Origin: Arctopsyche grandis
Taxonomy: Eukaryota; Arthropoda; Insecta; Trichoptera; Hydropsychidae
NCBI RefSeq assembly: GCF_051622035.1
Contig: NC_135355.1
Location: 26,136,486 to 26,200,485 of the forward strand
DNA: 64,000 nucleotides
Direction of reading: 5' to 3'
Under the pieces are notes generated by a model, which was not told the DNA's origin, did not search any database, and worked only from the letters and a program-made list of their open reading frames with translations. Positions 48,401 to 62,187 of this stretch are shown piece after piece. The position numbers and the translations under genes are program-made. How positions within the stretch are numbered: position 1 is the stretch's first letter; every line of letters begins with the position of its first letter.

Positions 48401-49184
48401 ATCCTATTTTGATATTTTTTATCCATTCAATTCGATTTTAAACAACTAGGCGTGTCTCACCAACAATTGATATCCTATTCTTGGCCGAGTTGCAGGAAAT
48501 GGAAGGAGTAGTCGTCGACCGCAATAAATATATCTCTCGCTTATCGAATTGGGTCACTTTTGCCAGTCTGCTGTAGAAAATGTCTCTCGCCAACACCTAC
48601 CATTGTGCACACACTGCTTTCGTATGCGGTCACTCATCTCTCAGCAGAAAAATGACTCGGAATAGCATTTTTCCAAGATTCAGGATTCTCGATTGCGTCA
48701 TCGGGGCCCTCGTCGGATCTTCCAGATAACAATCTTCTTGTTGTTGTTTAGTTGAGTTTTGATATCGCCTCGTGACACGCCGGTCATGTTCGCCTTGGGA
48801 CGGTTCGTTCACCACGCTCCGTCAGTACGAATTCACGTCCATTTTGTGCGAATAATATATTTTTCAGGAAGTGAATGTTCAATATTGATTATAAGCCTCT
48901 GTGGATTCTGGTATTCGATTATTTGAATTTGCTGACGTAGTTTAGAATTGTTGCTCTTAAATTTACGACTTGTTTTTAAAGCAACATCTTTCATTGAAAA
49001 TTAACACTACTTATACCTCAACATGTTGCATGTTATTTTATCAAATTCCACGTCACTTCTGTTAATTGAATATACTGAATGAATATAATATATATTATAT
49101 TCATTCACCCAATTTACTGAGATACTGATGACCATCGTTTTTAAATCTAAAATACAACATTGCCTTAAAAAAATCTTTGTTTTG
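45486..49184. other. Intronic DNA with a moderate-GC patch near 47050-47330
   Basis: No recognised gene. The 47050-47330 patch is CpG-rich. Minus-strand frame 46382-46642 (MPRKTETKEFARKYKRDNDQ) and plus-strand frame 47941-48237 look weakly protein-like but are not recognised and lack clear exon borders. Confidence 0.3.
49076..49107. repeat. Perfect 32-bp palindrome
   Basis: TGAATGAATATAATATA followed, with a shared centre, by its complement to TTCATTCA. It forms a cruciform-type sequence with no loop. Confidence 0.9.
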
Positions 49185-49500
49185 TTTTGCCAATGATGAC
49201 TTACGGATGTGAAACTAGTATGGACATTGAACGCCAAAATGTTACCCAATGCATTCAAATAAGTCATGGAACGCTGTTTGCTCAGCATATCGAGGAGAGA
49301 AGAAACGGAATACGTTGGTCGCCGAGAGGATTCCCGGTCCCTGGGAAAAATAATTCCTGGACCTGTGACAAACTTAAAAAAATAAAAAAATCTCGTATAT
49401 ATATTATGTATGGAGTGTTATGGTTGAGTTGCGTAAAACAGAGACGAAAGAAAGCGTGGAGACCTTCATCCAGCAGTATGATTTTGTTGCAGATATGATT
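49185..49500 (+). pseudogene. RTE-like retrotransposon fragment
   Basis: MMTYGCET, the conserved block just after the catalytic region of RTE/Jockey-type reverse transcriptases, occurs at 49193. A closing KTETKESVETFIQQ ends the fragment. The part between is damaged. Confidence 0.6.
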
Positions 49501-52500
49501 TTGTTGCAGAATACTTACTTCTCAAATTTGTACAATATACAAATTTGGTATTTTTGTTACTTTTTTCAAATCGTTGAAAATATTCATTACATTTGTATAC
49601 ATACTTATTCAAGGTTATATTGCAAATCAGCAATGCAAAAGTGCAATGTATGTATATCAATTACATACATATCAGGATGTTGTGACCGTGGAGTGATAGC
49701 GACGGATGACCTCGTTTTCTTATTTCTGATAAATCCTTCGACCTTTGGCAAGGTTTCGATCGTTAAATCCACCGACGAGAAGACGCAGATTGCGAAAATT
49801 TAAACTTCAGTCGGCTGTGCGGGTATTAAACGTTCAAGTCTTCGTTTCGTTGACCTCGCCGAAATTGTCCCCGAACTCACGTTATATTATCTGGGCTCTT
49901 TTCACTCGACTTTCTTTTAACGACTCTTCGGATACGCCGCCTCACTGCAGACAATGTTCAGGGCCGTGCCGCAGTTAGTCATCAGGGGAGGTGTTCCCCG
50001 GGCGCCGCGCCCACGTCAGAAACACCGACTAGTAAATTCGCATTTTAGTGAAACATTGCTACAACATAATAAACATATGTAGAATAAATACATATGTATG
50101 TCAAAAAATACGAAAAAAAACTTGTAATTAAGGAAGTAGCAAAATTAAGTCTTAGTAAAACTTTGTTTCTTCACATGTTGCACGTTAAATTGTATACCTG
50201 TTGGTTGACTTGTTTTCCTTTTGATTTCGTTCAACATTCATTGAACGTACAATTTGCTTCCGTGCTCTTCTTATTTCTCCTTCTATACCAAGTAAGCGTT
50301 TCTATCGTATCATATATATAATATTCATCTTCGAGTTTGATTTATTTATTAGGGACAGACAGGTTTAGTGCGAAAAATATGTACATTGGTGGATTTTAAA
50401 ATTTAAACAATCATGGGAAAAAATATATCAAGGTTAGATTTTTATTCGCGTAAAGAATCTGTGTAGAATTAGCGCTATTAAGATGTATGATAGAGATTTT
50501 TAATTTTTTATGAGATTTTAATTTTTCTCAAACATTTTCATTAAAAAAACTTGCCTAAAAACTGGTCGCGTTTTTGAGATCGGTTTGCGAATATATAAAA
50601 AAAAAGTTTTATGTCGGACGACAATGGGCTTACGCTGCTTTTCTCCCTATATTTTACGACTGTATTGACATTAGTCTTCATTTTTTTCATATACATACAT
50701 ATATTTGCACTCCGGCCGACTCGGTACAGTTCCTTTTCTGCAAATTCGGTCGACTCTCCATGGCAAAACCATTCGCCCCTCACAATTGAGCTATACCTAT
50801 GTCCGTTTCACGCTTTATCTGTTTGTGTCTTGGGAATATGCGTATTATGGGCATGTATAAAAAATACTAAAATATCGCAATACAAATTTTTTGAAATTAC
50901 AATTTTTTTTTAACTTGTGAGATGATTTAATCTTAATTTAACCCGAATTCGAATATGCGAATGAATTGCAAATTCGAATATGACAATGATTTTTGTTAAT
51001 TTGTTCTCGTTTATGAGCGTTTAAAAAGATGCTAAATATGACAATCTACATAGTATTAACTCCAAAATCTAGTATTGCTGTTCCATAAGCGCTTTTTTTA
51101 CGATATTTGGGCAGTTTTCTGTACGGCAATTTTCATGTGCGACGGATTTTCGTGTGATTGGAGAACCACGCGAGCGATTTTCGTAACGGCGCTTATCCTG
51201 GAAGCGATTCACATTTGGGATGAATCATCGAAACCGTTCATACATGCGTCACAACGACATTGTGCAGTTTTTTAGACTGCACCTGCACCTACTTACTGGT
51301 ATTACATAAATACACATTTGCTATCCGCTTTACGCAATATCGATCTGAAGAGTATCGAATCTTTACGGCGATCTCGATTAATCAAAATAAATATGTGCAC
51401 CAACAGGAAAATAGCAAGAACAAAAAACAGCAGAATCGATTAACTCCTCCATATCGTATTCACGGTGCGCGTCTGATTTTCGACAGAGGAAGTTGTTCGC
51501 AATGTTTAATAATGTTATTGCGGAGATTCGCAAAAGGCGCCACGCCACGAGTACCAACATACTGACCTCGAACCGGAGTAACGAACTTATGGCCGGGCAG
51601 TTTAATCAAATCGATCATTCTCAAAATGTCCTTGATTCGAGCAGGCATCAAACGGACAGTCGAATTTGCGCACACGCGCGCGCAAATAGAACCGTATTAT
51701 TTTAGGGTTGGCTGCCCTTTGCTACAGTGGCGCCACGCTGCGTCGAGCGATCTCAGGCATCGCTCGTGCAAAACTTGTGTGTATACTCTCCAATACGTGT
51801 AAAACATGCGCGTAAAAAGCGGATTGTTTATTTATGTATTTTTTCCGTTGATTGGGATCGCGTGGGTGCGCCTGTGACGTTTGCCGCTCGGCCAAGTGTG
51901 AATGAACCGTTCACAATAATAATAGACGGTCCGCGGGAGTGCATCATCATCGTCTCAGATGGGTCGTCTGCATCGATTGCATTTTGGCTTCCTGTTCGTC
52001 GAACCATTCGCCGATTCGAAGTTTGCTGAGATCATATCCCTCCCCCTCCCCCTCCCTTAGTTGATTTTCTTTTGGGTACCATTTACTGGGACGGAAAATT
52101 AGCTTTGTTTCCAGACAAATAAGGTATTGATCACGACAATATGCAAATGACCATCTCTAAAACATTTCGCCCGGCAAATCAAACTTCAAATAGGTTTCCA
52201 GTTAACAATTAATTTTTTTCCAGTAACAAATAAATACCGACCGTAAAAACCTAATCTTAAATGAATCCAACCTTAACTTAACCTAACCTTAAAAAAATAA
52301 GTGTTGGCTGCGATATTACGATGTGTTTGGATGGATATTACGATGTGTGGACCATGAAGAGAGTGGAAATGGACAGGAGCGGGGCGACGCGCTATCATAC
52401 AACTGTAAATAACTATAATTTCATTGATATGAAAATGTAACTAGTTATGATTTAACTGAAACGTCAAATTTAATTTTTGTTACTGGCAACCCATTGTTTT

Positions 52501-55500
52501 GCCGGGCGAACCCCGATTGGGTCGTGCGAGCTATTTTAGGGATGTAGTTTAGTTTACAGCCGTGTAGTGTAGTTTTGTTTACAGCCGTGCCAAAAATATT
52601 GTTCCTTTTATTTCTTTCGGGTTTTCTTCTCGTTTTGGTGCTGCTTATCTTTTGAGATGTTGCACTGTCGTGTATTTCGATCCACTTGCTAGGCTGATTT
52701 ATTGTTGAGGATTGTGAGGACTATTCCGGAACGGAAACTGCCATGCATGCTTATAAATCACTCAATTATGTGCGATTACCGAGAGTTATCTATTCTGGAA
52801 AGCTTTCATAAAATGTTTTTATGTGGTCGTTGGAATAATAAGCATTTCAGTTATTCGTAGAAATTTATGGGTCGTACTTAGAATTATGTATGTATTTGAT
52901 TTTGTCATGTGGTCGGATGTCACCGATATGTCTTCGGCACACTTGACAGCAGAACCTATTGATTTCCAATAAGAACTTACTTTTTTCATATTTTTTAATA
53001 TATATAATTATAGCCTTCGGCGATTTTTTTCTTGTATATATATTAAACCGAATCAAAGATGAGGTTTATCAGTTTGATTTAGAAGGATTAATTTTTCAGT
53101 AGGGTACAATATTACTTTAGGGAATGGATAGACCTAAAAATAGCATTTGGGACTAAAAATACCATTAGACACAGTGGTACGCGGTATTTTTTTTAGATTT
53201 CTTCGCACAAACTAGCGAATTCGAGATGCTGAAAAATTTGCAAGAAATAAATAGGTTTTGCATATTTGTTTCAACGAAAAACTCTGATAAGAAACCTGGA
53301 TTGACCTGTAGTCACGTCCAAGGTCTGGCTTGCAGCACCCGACAGAGATTGAACTTGTGACCACTTGTTTTGAAAGCCTACTATTTTTTTTTTTAAGTTT
53401 ATTATTCATCTATGCTGCTGGTTAATTTAGGTTTGATAGTGATCGATAACGGTGATAGAGATAATTTAGGAAAAACTTATTGAATCGTACGAATTAGCAA
53501 TGAAATGAAGATACACCCAGCACAGATGGAAACCACGAGCACGTCCATGCCGTGCGATTCAGTGTGTTTTTACCATTATTGTCCTAACATGATATATTAC
53601 AAGTCACATAATTGTTAACATTGTTATTTGCTCCAATGAAAGTCAATTCGTGTCACAAACGGTAATTTACACGAATGACTGACGATGGGCATTATCCGAG
53701 AAATTGTTTTCATTCTGTCTGCTGAATGTGTGCCCACATTCGAAGGTTGTCTTCTCAACATCTTTTATGATTGAGCCGCGTGCACCCAAGCCTCACATAT
53801 ATGTAAGTATGTATATAGAGGTCCATCGGCTTGGACCTGGCAAAAAGTAGCATTCGAAGGGTACCTCGACAATGGTGATGGTCTGTGTTCAGCTCGCTGA
53901 GAATGCAGCCGAGGTGACGTTTCGGCGCCGCATACTTTGCCGTTCTCACTCGGGTCTTCAAACCCTCGACATTTAACTGTGGCTATTTGTGTGTGGCTTC
54001 GGACGCAGGGGAGGCGAAGCGAGGGGCCGCGGCGGCAAGCCCCAATATAGAAACGGAACGAACGAGCACCCAAAAGAGAAATGGGAAAGGGGGAGAGGGG
54101 GAGGTGGGAAAGTCGCAGAAGACAATTTGTCGAACGCGCCAAATTCAAAACCCCTGTCTCACTGTAGAATCAATGATATTATACCACTTTTCCAGCACAT
54201 GTTCATATGTAGATGTTCCAAAATTCAGGTAAATTTTTATAAGATAAGGTAACCGCTGTGTAAATAAATCCAGACTAGAGATATCATACCGTTTTCGAGC
54301 ATCAGGGGGAAATTACTGTAACATCGGTGCTTGCCATACTTACATACTTTTAATAAAAAAGCGGTTGTATCATACAACTGTCGTATACAAGAAAATTATA
54401 AAATAATACATATATGTAATCATATAAAAACGGACGGGATTTTTGTATGTGGCGAGTGCATCGACAAGTATGGAAATTTCAAAAAATTAATTTTAGAATT
54501 CATAAAAGTTTGATTCCGATTCCTATTACGACGGCAATTCTTATTATTATTATTGACTCAATTCACAAATTTTTATTACTTCTTTTAATTCGTTATGTCC
54601 GGAAAGGTCTCGGAAAAGCAGAATAAACGTATTACAAGCCACCAGTATTATTAAATATTGTTAAACGCAAATCATTATATTTAATGTTTCAATGAAGAAA
54701 AGTGGACTCATGCCACTTCCAAATATAACGGCTCATAACTTTATTTTAATGCATGTACATTTCTTTGTATGTACATGTCTTTTTTCGAAACTACCCGTTG
54801 AAATGTCACAGGCACAACGTTAATCATATATGTACATGTATTCTTTACATTTTCTTGAGCTTGTACTATTAAATTATCTGTCGTATTTTTACTTACCTCT
54901 TATTGTCACTTCAAATTATAGAAGACATGATTCTGTGGTAGGCTAATATATATTTTGGGGTAGTGCCCCCAAAAAAGTTATAAAACCTCTTATGAGCATT
55001 ACGTCTCCTTCACTAAAAAAGCAATTTTCTAATTTTTCCCACTTTTCTTTATTTATTTTTCAAGAATTATTCATATTTGCGGTAGTATTATTACTTCTAA
55101 ATTGGTTTCCACCGACATTAAATTAGTACAAATTATATATCGCACCCCTACGCTATGAATACTCTCACTTACGCACCTCCTACGCTCAAATTTAATATTG
55201 GTTTGTGACGATATCATCCATCATCATGGTTGTTCATTATTATTTCACAAGTGTTCACTTTCGGAAGAGGTATAGTCGAGTGGATCGATAGCTCGGCCAA
55301 AGCGTGAATGTGCCACTGGGACAAATTTATCTTGTTTTAGCCTCTTCGTGTACCAGCTGCTTACGAAGTAATTATCTAAATTTTAATGGTCGCTTTAAAT
55401 TTTCCGAATTTTCATGTGAAAATCTATCTATTACTTGCATATTATGTACCCGGTCTAAGATTATCTTGCGCGAGAGAATACTTTCAAGAGAGACTTCAAG

Positions 55501-57104
55501 CTCAACTTGACTTGTAGGCTGGTAGTTCAATTGTCAGTATCCAAATCGATTCGTCCGTTACACGCGCGTTGTAATAAACCGTCATCTGGTACAAATGTAC
55601 GACAGCTGTTTCCTTAGTTCAATTTCCGTCGGTTGGTTCACCACTACCTGCCGTTAAAAAACCGTCAAACATCGTTTACATGGCAATGCGTGTATGCGCA
55701 TGTACTTTCGTTTCAATGTTGGCCTTCGAATGTTTCATTATTCCACATTGATTTTGGGTATTGGAATCATCCGATATAAGAGGGATGCCAATTTTTGTCA
55801 CTAAAAATAAAAAGGTAATATAGCCATGGTAATTGACAAAATTTACCTGCGGCGTATGTTGGGATTTAGATTTATTCAATGTAGTTTGTAAAATTCTGTA
55901 TTTATTATTGGTTTCTTAGTATCTTCATTTACACAATGCTAGCGATTCATATTATTCAACCCAAGGTCGTCCGACACGATCAACTTTGATAAGTCATATC
56001 TATTCTTTGTGGTTACTCGACAGCTGAACCCACTTCCTCTTAACGTAGCAGATGTTACTTTTTGACATTTTTTTTTTCGCTGTAAAGGAGTTCCTGCCAA
56101 AAATTAGTTTTCCTAACTACCGGTCTTTCCCGAGATGTCTCCCTCTTCCGTCAGATGGCTTCGTAAGCTATCCTCAGTTGGCGATGGGCACGGAGCCAAG
56201 ACTACCAGTTGTTTTTGTTTACAAGAAAACGCAACGGTGCATCGTCTTGCCGCCGAGTTTCTGTGTCTTTTGTGACTTTTCATCCATTCAACGAAATAAA
56301 CGTTCGTGAGCCACACTTCCATTTTGTTATTTTGTGTCTGTGCAACATCTACGTGTTCGTTTGATTCAATACAATCCGAAGTATAATACGAAGCTCTTTA
56401 CCGATTCATATCAGGTGCTACTTTATTTAAACACGTTTTCAGACGGTCGAGTGAGCAACTTTTTCCAAAACCCGAGCAGGCTTTGGTGGTTATTTTTACT
56501 AACCTCTTCTTACTTTTTGCATGCATGTATTCGGTATTGAAAATTCGGATCGATAATTTATAAATACATGTACATATGTCTCGCTACTCCATTACATACA
56601 ATTATATCAAGTTTAATCGAAGTGATACAAAAGGGGGGAACACATTAAAAATGTATGACTATTTACGCTAGAAATGACCCATTTTTAACACCCTTTGTGA
56701 TCTGTCATGCACGGTGAAACAACTACTACTTTACTTTACTAACTAGAAAATTCCCGTTGAACGATATTATCTATTCACGAAGTTTCGATAGAAAATCTTT
56801 ATTATTTACTAATTACATAGTTATGTACTTATGTACATATATATTTACTTTGAATGCGAGCTTTGTGTAACTGAATTCACAAACATTTCAATTATGTTAT
56901 TATACACGCAGATATCTTAGATCTCAGAATTTCTCATACATATAATAGGACTAATTAATTATAGTGCCTTCGAGAAAGGTAATTAAGGATCCCTTGGTGG
57001 TTTTACTTCATTATATCAATTCCTACAGGAAAAGAAAATACGTATATACGTATGTAATACATCAATTTCTAATCTATTTTATTTGAAAATATGAGTAAAA
57101 CATG
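49501..57104. other. Intronic DNA, no gene seen
   Basis: AT-rich with moderate-GC patches near 49700-50010, 51460-52020 and 53870-54150. It holds a C-rich tract at 52037-52057 and a CAAGGTCTGGCTTGCAGCAC fragment near 53322 that resembles the 3' end of the dispersed repeat at 13560. No credible exon is found. Confidence 0.3.
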
Positions 57105-57650
57105 TCAAATGGTCAACTTAAGCTAGAGGAATGGACGAAAGAAATGCTGGAATTGTACCCGAGACGATGTAAAGGCTGAAAGGAAATCAATAGAAGATGT
57201 AACCATCTTCTCAATAGAGGATGTAAATCAAGATAAATAGAAGATGTAACCATCTTCTTGATATGCCCAGGTTCACCACCAATTACTCATTGAACTGAAA
57301 ATTTAAACTATGTCAAGATTGCACATACTTGGTAATGAATTGTCCATGATCGACATTTAATAAGTCATTCAATGTCAGCAGATGAAATCTGTTCTATTTA
57401 AAAACTTAAATAAAATATAGTTTATTTTTTTAGTTTGTTTGTGCATGTATGCATGCGTGTATGTATGTATGTGATTGTATGTACGTATATGTAGGTTTGT
57501 GTATGTATGTGTACATTATACTAATTTTATTGTAATTTATTGTTTTCTCTCTTGAACGTATAAATAAAAAAAGATTTAAAAAATAGTTTAGCAAGTGGAC
57601 GCGTGTCGAAGGGGCCTTCATCCAGCAGTAGATAGTGAATGGCTGTAAAT
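57105..57650 (+). pseudogene. RTE-like fragment, split
   Basis: KLEEWTKEMLELYPRRCKG at 57121-57177 and the closing GCCTTCATCCAGCAGTAGAT at 57612 are two parts of the usual tail, separated by about 430 bases with AAGATGTAACCATCTTC repeats and (ATGT)n. Confidence 0.5.
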
Positions 57651-57899
57651 GATAATGAATGCATTATATATAAATAATACATAAATATGTTCAATATAAA
57701 ACATTTACCTTTAAAAGATATCCTGGTAGTGGACCAAATTTTTAAGGTAGTCCAATTCGAAATGAAAACACTGCGTTTCGCGTTATACATAGAAGATTGA
57801 TTTTTTTCGTATTCAATCCATGTATCCAGTTTGGTTGTTCCACTGTATTCTGTAAATGTATTCGTTTTACCTAAATGTATTAGACATTTTTAGCGGAGG

Positions 57900-58480
57900 G
57901 TTCGTATGACCAGAGGCTTAATTGAATCGGTGATCAAAGCGACCGTTGAAATGCATCAGCCGTCGCTTGTCTGTGTTGTTGTCAAACGTCGGGGGCGGAG
58001 TATCGAGCGGAGGGCGCTCGCCCCCGCCCCCGCCCCCGCCCCCGCCAACAATGGCTGCAGGGTGCACCCGCGGGGGTCACTGCACCCGGACGCATCGATC
58101 CGGCGGAACCGACGCCGCCATCGCGGCTCGCACGTGTCTGCTCCCCTCAACCCACCCTTCTTAAGCCCTCGATGAGTCGTGGGAGGGAGACCCAGCCACC
58201 CCTCGACCGTCCGCCCACCCACCCACCCGTCAGGCGCACGCAACGCGACCGTTTTTCGGCGCGTATCTTTCGCGCGCCCCAATAATGCGCGGAGGTCGCA
58301 TCTGGGCCGACGACCTCTCTGCCCGGACTTTGCTCTATTATATTCCGAACCCTCCTTTTCCCTTTTTGCCCTGCACACAAATTTGCCCTGCCCTGCACAC
58401 CCTTCGTCCCATTCTCCTGTCCTCCCACTCCCGGATTCTATTCGACTAGCCGCGCGTGCGAAAAGCCTTAAAATACGACG
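57900..58480. promoter_or_regulatory. CpG-rich island with (CCCCCG)n, candidate promoter
   Basis: Strongly CpG-rich sequence includes CCCCCG repeated about four times at 58018-58045, ACCCACCCACCC at 58212-58225 and many CGCG words. Frames are open on both strands (for example 57956-58558 minus, 200 codons) but are low in complexity and not recognised, so I do not call a gene. It lies 4.5 kb upstream of MEX3 exon 2, where an alternative first exon could sit. Confidence 0.35.
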
Positions 58481-59212
58481 CGCCGTTAAAAGTTCATTTC
58501 TCAGTATTGGATTTTTATAGAAAGTCGTAATATTTCCGAACACTGCACTTTTAACCAAGATAAGGGTTGATAGGGAATTGGATTATCCGGTATTGGATTA
58601 TCTCGTGCAAAATTGAAAATATTGTCAATTTACAAAATCGGCTCTTTATTCTTCCTAAATCAATACATATGTGTATACATTGAAAACATGCTGTCAGTTT
58701 AGATGCACCGATTGAAAGGAAGGACTGAGGACTATTCAATTTGTGAAAAATATTGACATTGCTTTCAGGAATCGAACGGTCCATATTTTGATCAATTGTT
58801 TGATAAATTTGCCTTTTGATGTAATTTAACTTTATACACTGAAGTAGATTTCCAAAATCTTTTGTTGGGGTAGAAGGATAATAAAGAAGTATCAGTGGTA
58901 AATGGTATTTGGAATACGAATTCCCTAAAATGCCAGTGAAAGTACTTTATCTATGAAATCATCGTAGGTAAACACGCTTATTTCGCTTGATGGAATGAAC
59001 TATGGTATTGTTATTATATTTATCTCTCGCCTAACGATAAAAGTCTGAACAATAGCAATTTTTTCTTGTAACCTACATTTAAATACATATGTATGTATGT
59101 ACAAAGCTTTACAAATATTTTTTTACTAATTTTAAATCCTATTTTAGAATTTATTCAATAAGCATAAAGTTAATTTCTGATTTTTTGCAATATGGCAATA
59201 TTTGGCACTGTT
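58481..59212. other. AT-rich intronic DNA
   Basis: Nothing recognised beyond TATG runs near 59085-59100. Confidence 0.4.
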
Positions 59213-59540
59213 GAATATGGGTCTACCTCACGGGACCGAAAGTGAAATGGTCGAAAAAGCAAATATCGGAAAGCAAAGATCGAAAATCGAAAGATCAAAA
59301 AAAAGGGTGCATGGTAAACGGTACTATGTATATATAATATACATATATCAGTGGCATGCGGTGAAATTATCTCTCTTTTTGTCATATAGCCTTGTTTAAT
59401 GTGCGCGTGCAGGATACGGGAGGAAATGCCTGTTCCTCTTGTTCCTGTTGTATCCTGCTCGCGCAAATTAAGTGAGGATGTACGACGGGGTGAGAGAGAC
59501 TTTTACCGCACGCCACTGATATATAACCGTTTTCCATATG
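59213..59540. mobile_element. Nested MITEs: arm of the 6228 family with a TCAGTGGC element inside
   Basis: CTACCTCACGGGACCGAAAG to GGTGCATGGTAAACGGTAC (59213-59325) is the outer arm of the 6228-6610 family. The element 59348-59519 has inverted ends TCAGTGGCATGCGGT and TCAGTGGCGTGCGGT between TA dinucleotides. Its core (GGGAGGAAATGCCTGTTCCT, CTTGTTCCTGTTGTATCCTG) is nearly identical to the centre of the 6228 element. CCGTTTTCCATATG follows at 59527, a possible remainder of the outer right arm. Confidence 0.75.
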
Positions 59541-62187
59541 TATGCATGATAAACGAATATTTTTGACTTTCTCACGGTCACCCTTCATTTTCATTTTCCT
59601 CCTCAAAAGTTATTTTTTTAGTGGTAAACTAACCCAATTCTCCTCTGTAGGAAATTGTATGGATGATTTGTTCCACGATAATCACTTCCGCCATCTGGGC
59701 GATTTATCACGTCTTTGCAGTGACGCCCGAAAATGTGCAAATATTTTGATGGCCTTTTTGTTCTTCGAATTTCTTCTACGCTTGACTTAAATTTCATACC
59801 GAAACGACGAAATGTTCTTTCCTGGAATGCTTGTATGAATGAACGTGTACATATATATATTTCAAAATTCGTCACGTACTAAGATGTATTTATTACTTTG
59901 AAAAAAGAACTCGATATTTTTATTGTTTATTAATTGATGGTTATCGAGTTCACCATCTCGAAACTGAGCCAAACATCTCACTTTGACACAATTCAAAATT
60001 CATAGTATCAAATTTGCATATCGTTCATAAAATATATAATACATGGCAACGTTTCTACCTAGTCACCTTCTTGTAGGGATGTGCGATCCCCGGATGCGAG
60101 ACCTCCCAACCCTCTGGAGGGCTCGTGCTAGCCACGTGTTACGATATCGACCCAAATTACAAGGTGCGGTGGTGGTGCCGACGCGTTGTAATTCCACTCG
60201 GCCCTTGGATTGTAAATGTAAAACGATTCATGCGTCCGTAGCGAAACCAACCCACCCACCCCCTAGTCAAACCGACACCCCCAACGTGAATTCTGTCATG
60301 CCACTCGTCGACGGGCGTATTCATGCTGGCACAACACAGACCGGTAAATGTTCGTAAACAGCAATACGAAATGTATTCTTCGTTTCGTTCGACACATTCA
60401 TATGTTCCGTAATGTGTACGTGGCGTAGACGTAACTATTCATATATACAGCAGTACATGTCACCGTAATGCATCAAGGAAAACCGTTTTCTTTGGCCACT
60501 GGAAATATTCACGCACTTGGTCGTAGCAAGTGCACGCGCACTAAGGAAAGTGCGCATGCGCATATGAATATTTCGACGATACGACGCAAGCAATATGACG
60601 CCGTATCGTCGCGCTCTGTAATGTATATTGTAAACCAATTTTGCCTTGCACTCGACCAAAACAAATCTGAACGTACCGAAACGTGCGCTGCTGTATAGTA
60701 TGAACTGAAGTAATCTTTTCCGTGCACTAAATTATGCCGTGTTGACGTATAATATATTTTAAATTACTTATTTTACACTAGTTGGTAGTGTTTTGGACTT
60801 TATGGGTTTCCGTAATGTGTATTTTGGTAGCGTGCAGTGGATCACGTATTGCCTTCTAAATATCCCTAGGAACCTGATTTTTTTATGGATTATGCTCAAT
60901 GGAGCTCTCGTCGTATGTTAATATTCAATTGATGTAATGAGCTTTCTGAAATTGCTCTATTTTGAGTGGTTCGTGTGGCTTTTAAAAGTACTATTCATCA
61001 CTGGAGAGTCCTTTGACGCCTGTAGCGCACTCTACCGTGAACACGCAGAAACATTTTTAAATTTCAGTTAACGTATGGTGAAAGCTCTATCTAAGCTTGA
61101 AGCTCATCGAATATTTATGGTGTTGGGTCTAAAATGTGCGCTATAAAATTATACTACACCCAGATCAGAAGACGTACCTTTCAATGTTGTATATGACGCT
61201 TTCAACCAAATTAATATTTACTGATTATTATATAATTTAATTTAAGGGACACATTTGTCGTAAATTGAATTCGGCTACTGTGGTATAATTTAATTTTGAA
61301 ACTGTCGAACCGTGTTCTTGCGTAGACGCGAGTTAGTTGTTACCCTTGAGTGTAAATGCGTTAGTGTAATAATACGAATATCGATTGGTTTTAACGCTCG
61401 CAGTTTCATCCCCCTCGTATTTATGTGTCGACGATACAGTTGACATTAAGTGTTATATTTATATATGTGGATGAAAACAGGTGTTTATGTCGGCTTTTTG
61501 ACGTACCAGCGTTCGCTGTTTCGCAGCAACGCTTGGCGTCTGTGGCGTCGTTGCCAGATTTTTGCCGCATTGGTCCGCAAAGCTCCCACCACCCGTTTTC
61601 CCATCCCCTTGTAAACACCCCGGTTGCCATGACTACGCCCAAAACCTCTTCCCAGCCCCCGCAGTACCGCGTGAGCTACTTTCCTGTACTATGTATTCAT
61701 GTATGTCCTTATCAATTTTAAATTCGAAACGAATATATTTCAACATTGATTAATTTTTGATCCTTTTTAATGGCATCTTGTTACCGGTTGAAATTTTTAA
61801 TTTTAAAGATTTTGAAGGCTTGAGCGGCCTTGGGCAGCCTATTTTTGGTGTGGGGGTAGTAGGGTGGTAGTCTGGGGATTAGGTATTGCGCCTCATGCTC
61901 GGGTCTCACGCTATATCGCTGACTGATATGTAAACGCTGTTGCCGACACGCTCGCCAACAGGCGTTTCATTTCAGTTTGGAATAACATAAAATTATTTGC
62001 GATCTTTTTTTTGTACTGCCTATCGAGAGAAATTGCAAATAGTTCAATTTTGAACATTTGCGATGTTAGAAAATCGATACAACGCATAACTAGAAACTCT
62101 TGAATGATTCATTTAATTCCCGGGATCGTTTCATCGATCAAACTCCAAGGCCTCTGTAAAATTTATTTTAATAACCTTGTAACGAAT
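59541..62187. other. Intronic DNA with possible regulatory patch at 60430-60670
   Basis: No recognised gene. TGCGCATGCGCA at 60551-60562 is a perfect NRF1/erect-wing type site, next to a hairpin CGACGATACG/CGTATCGTCG (60574-60611). Moderate-GC patches lie at 60060-60340 and 61500-61680. Confidence 0.35.

Noticed and set aside
52255..52295. AACCTTAACTTAACCTAACC resembling an insect telomere repeat
   Set aside because: Only one or two imperfect TTAGG-type units, not an array.
57956..58558. 200-codon minus-strand frame over the CpG-rich island
   Set aside because: Overlapping frames on the other strand are equally open, the sequence is Arg/Gly/Ala-rich without a recognisable domain, and no splice structure supports it.
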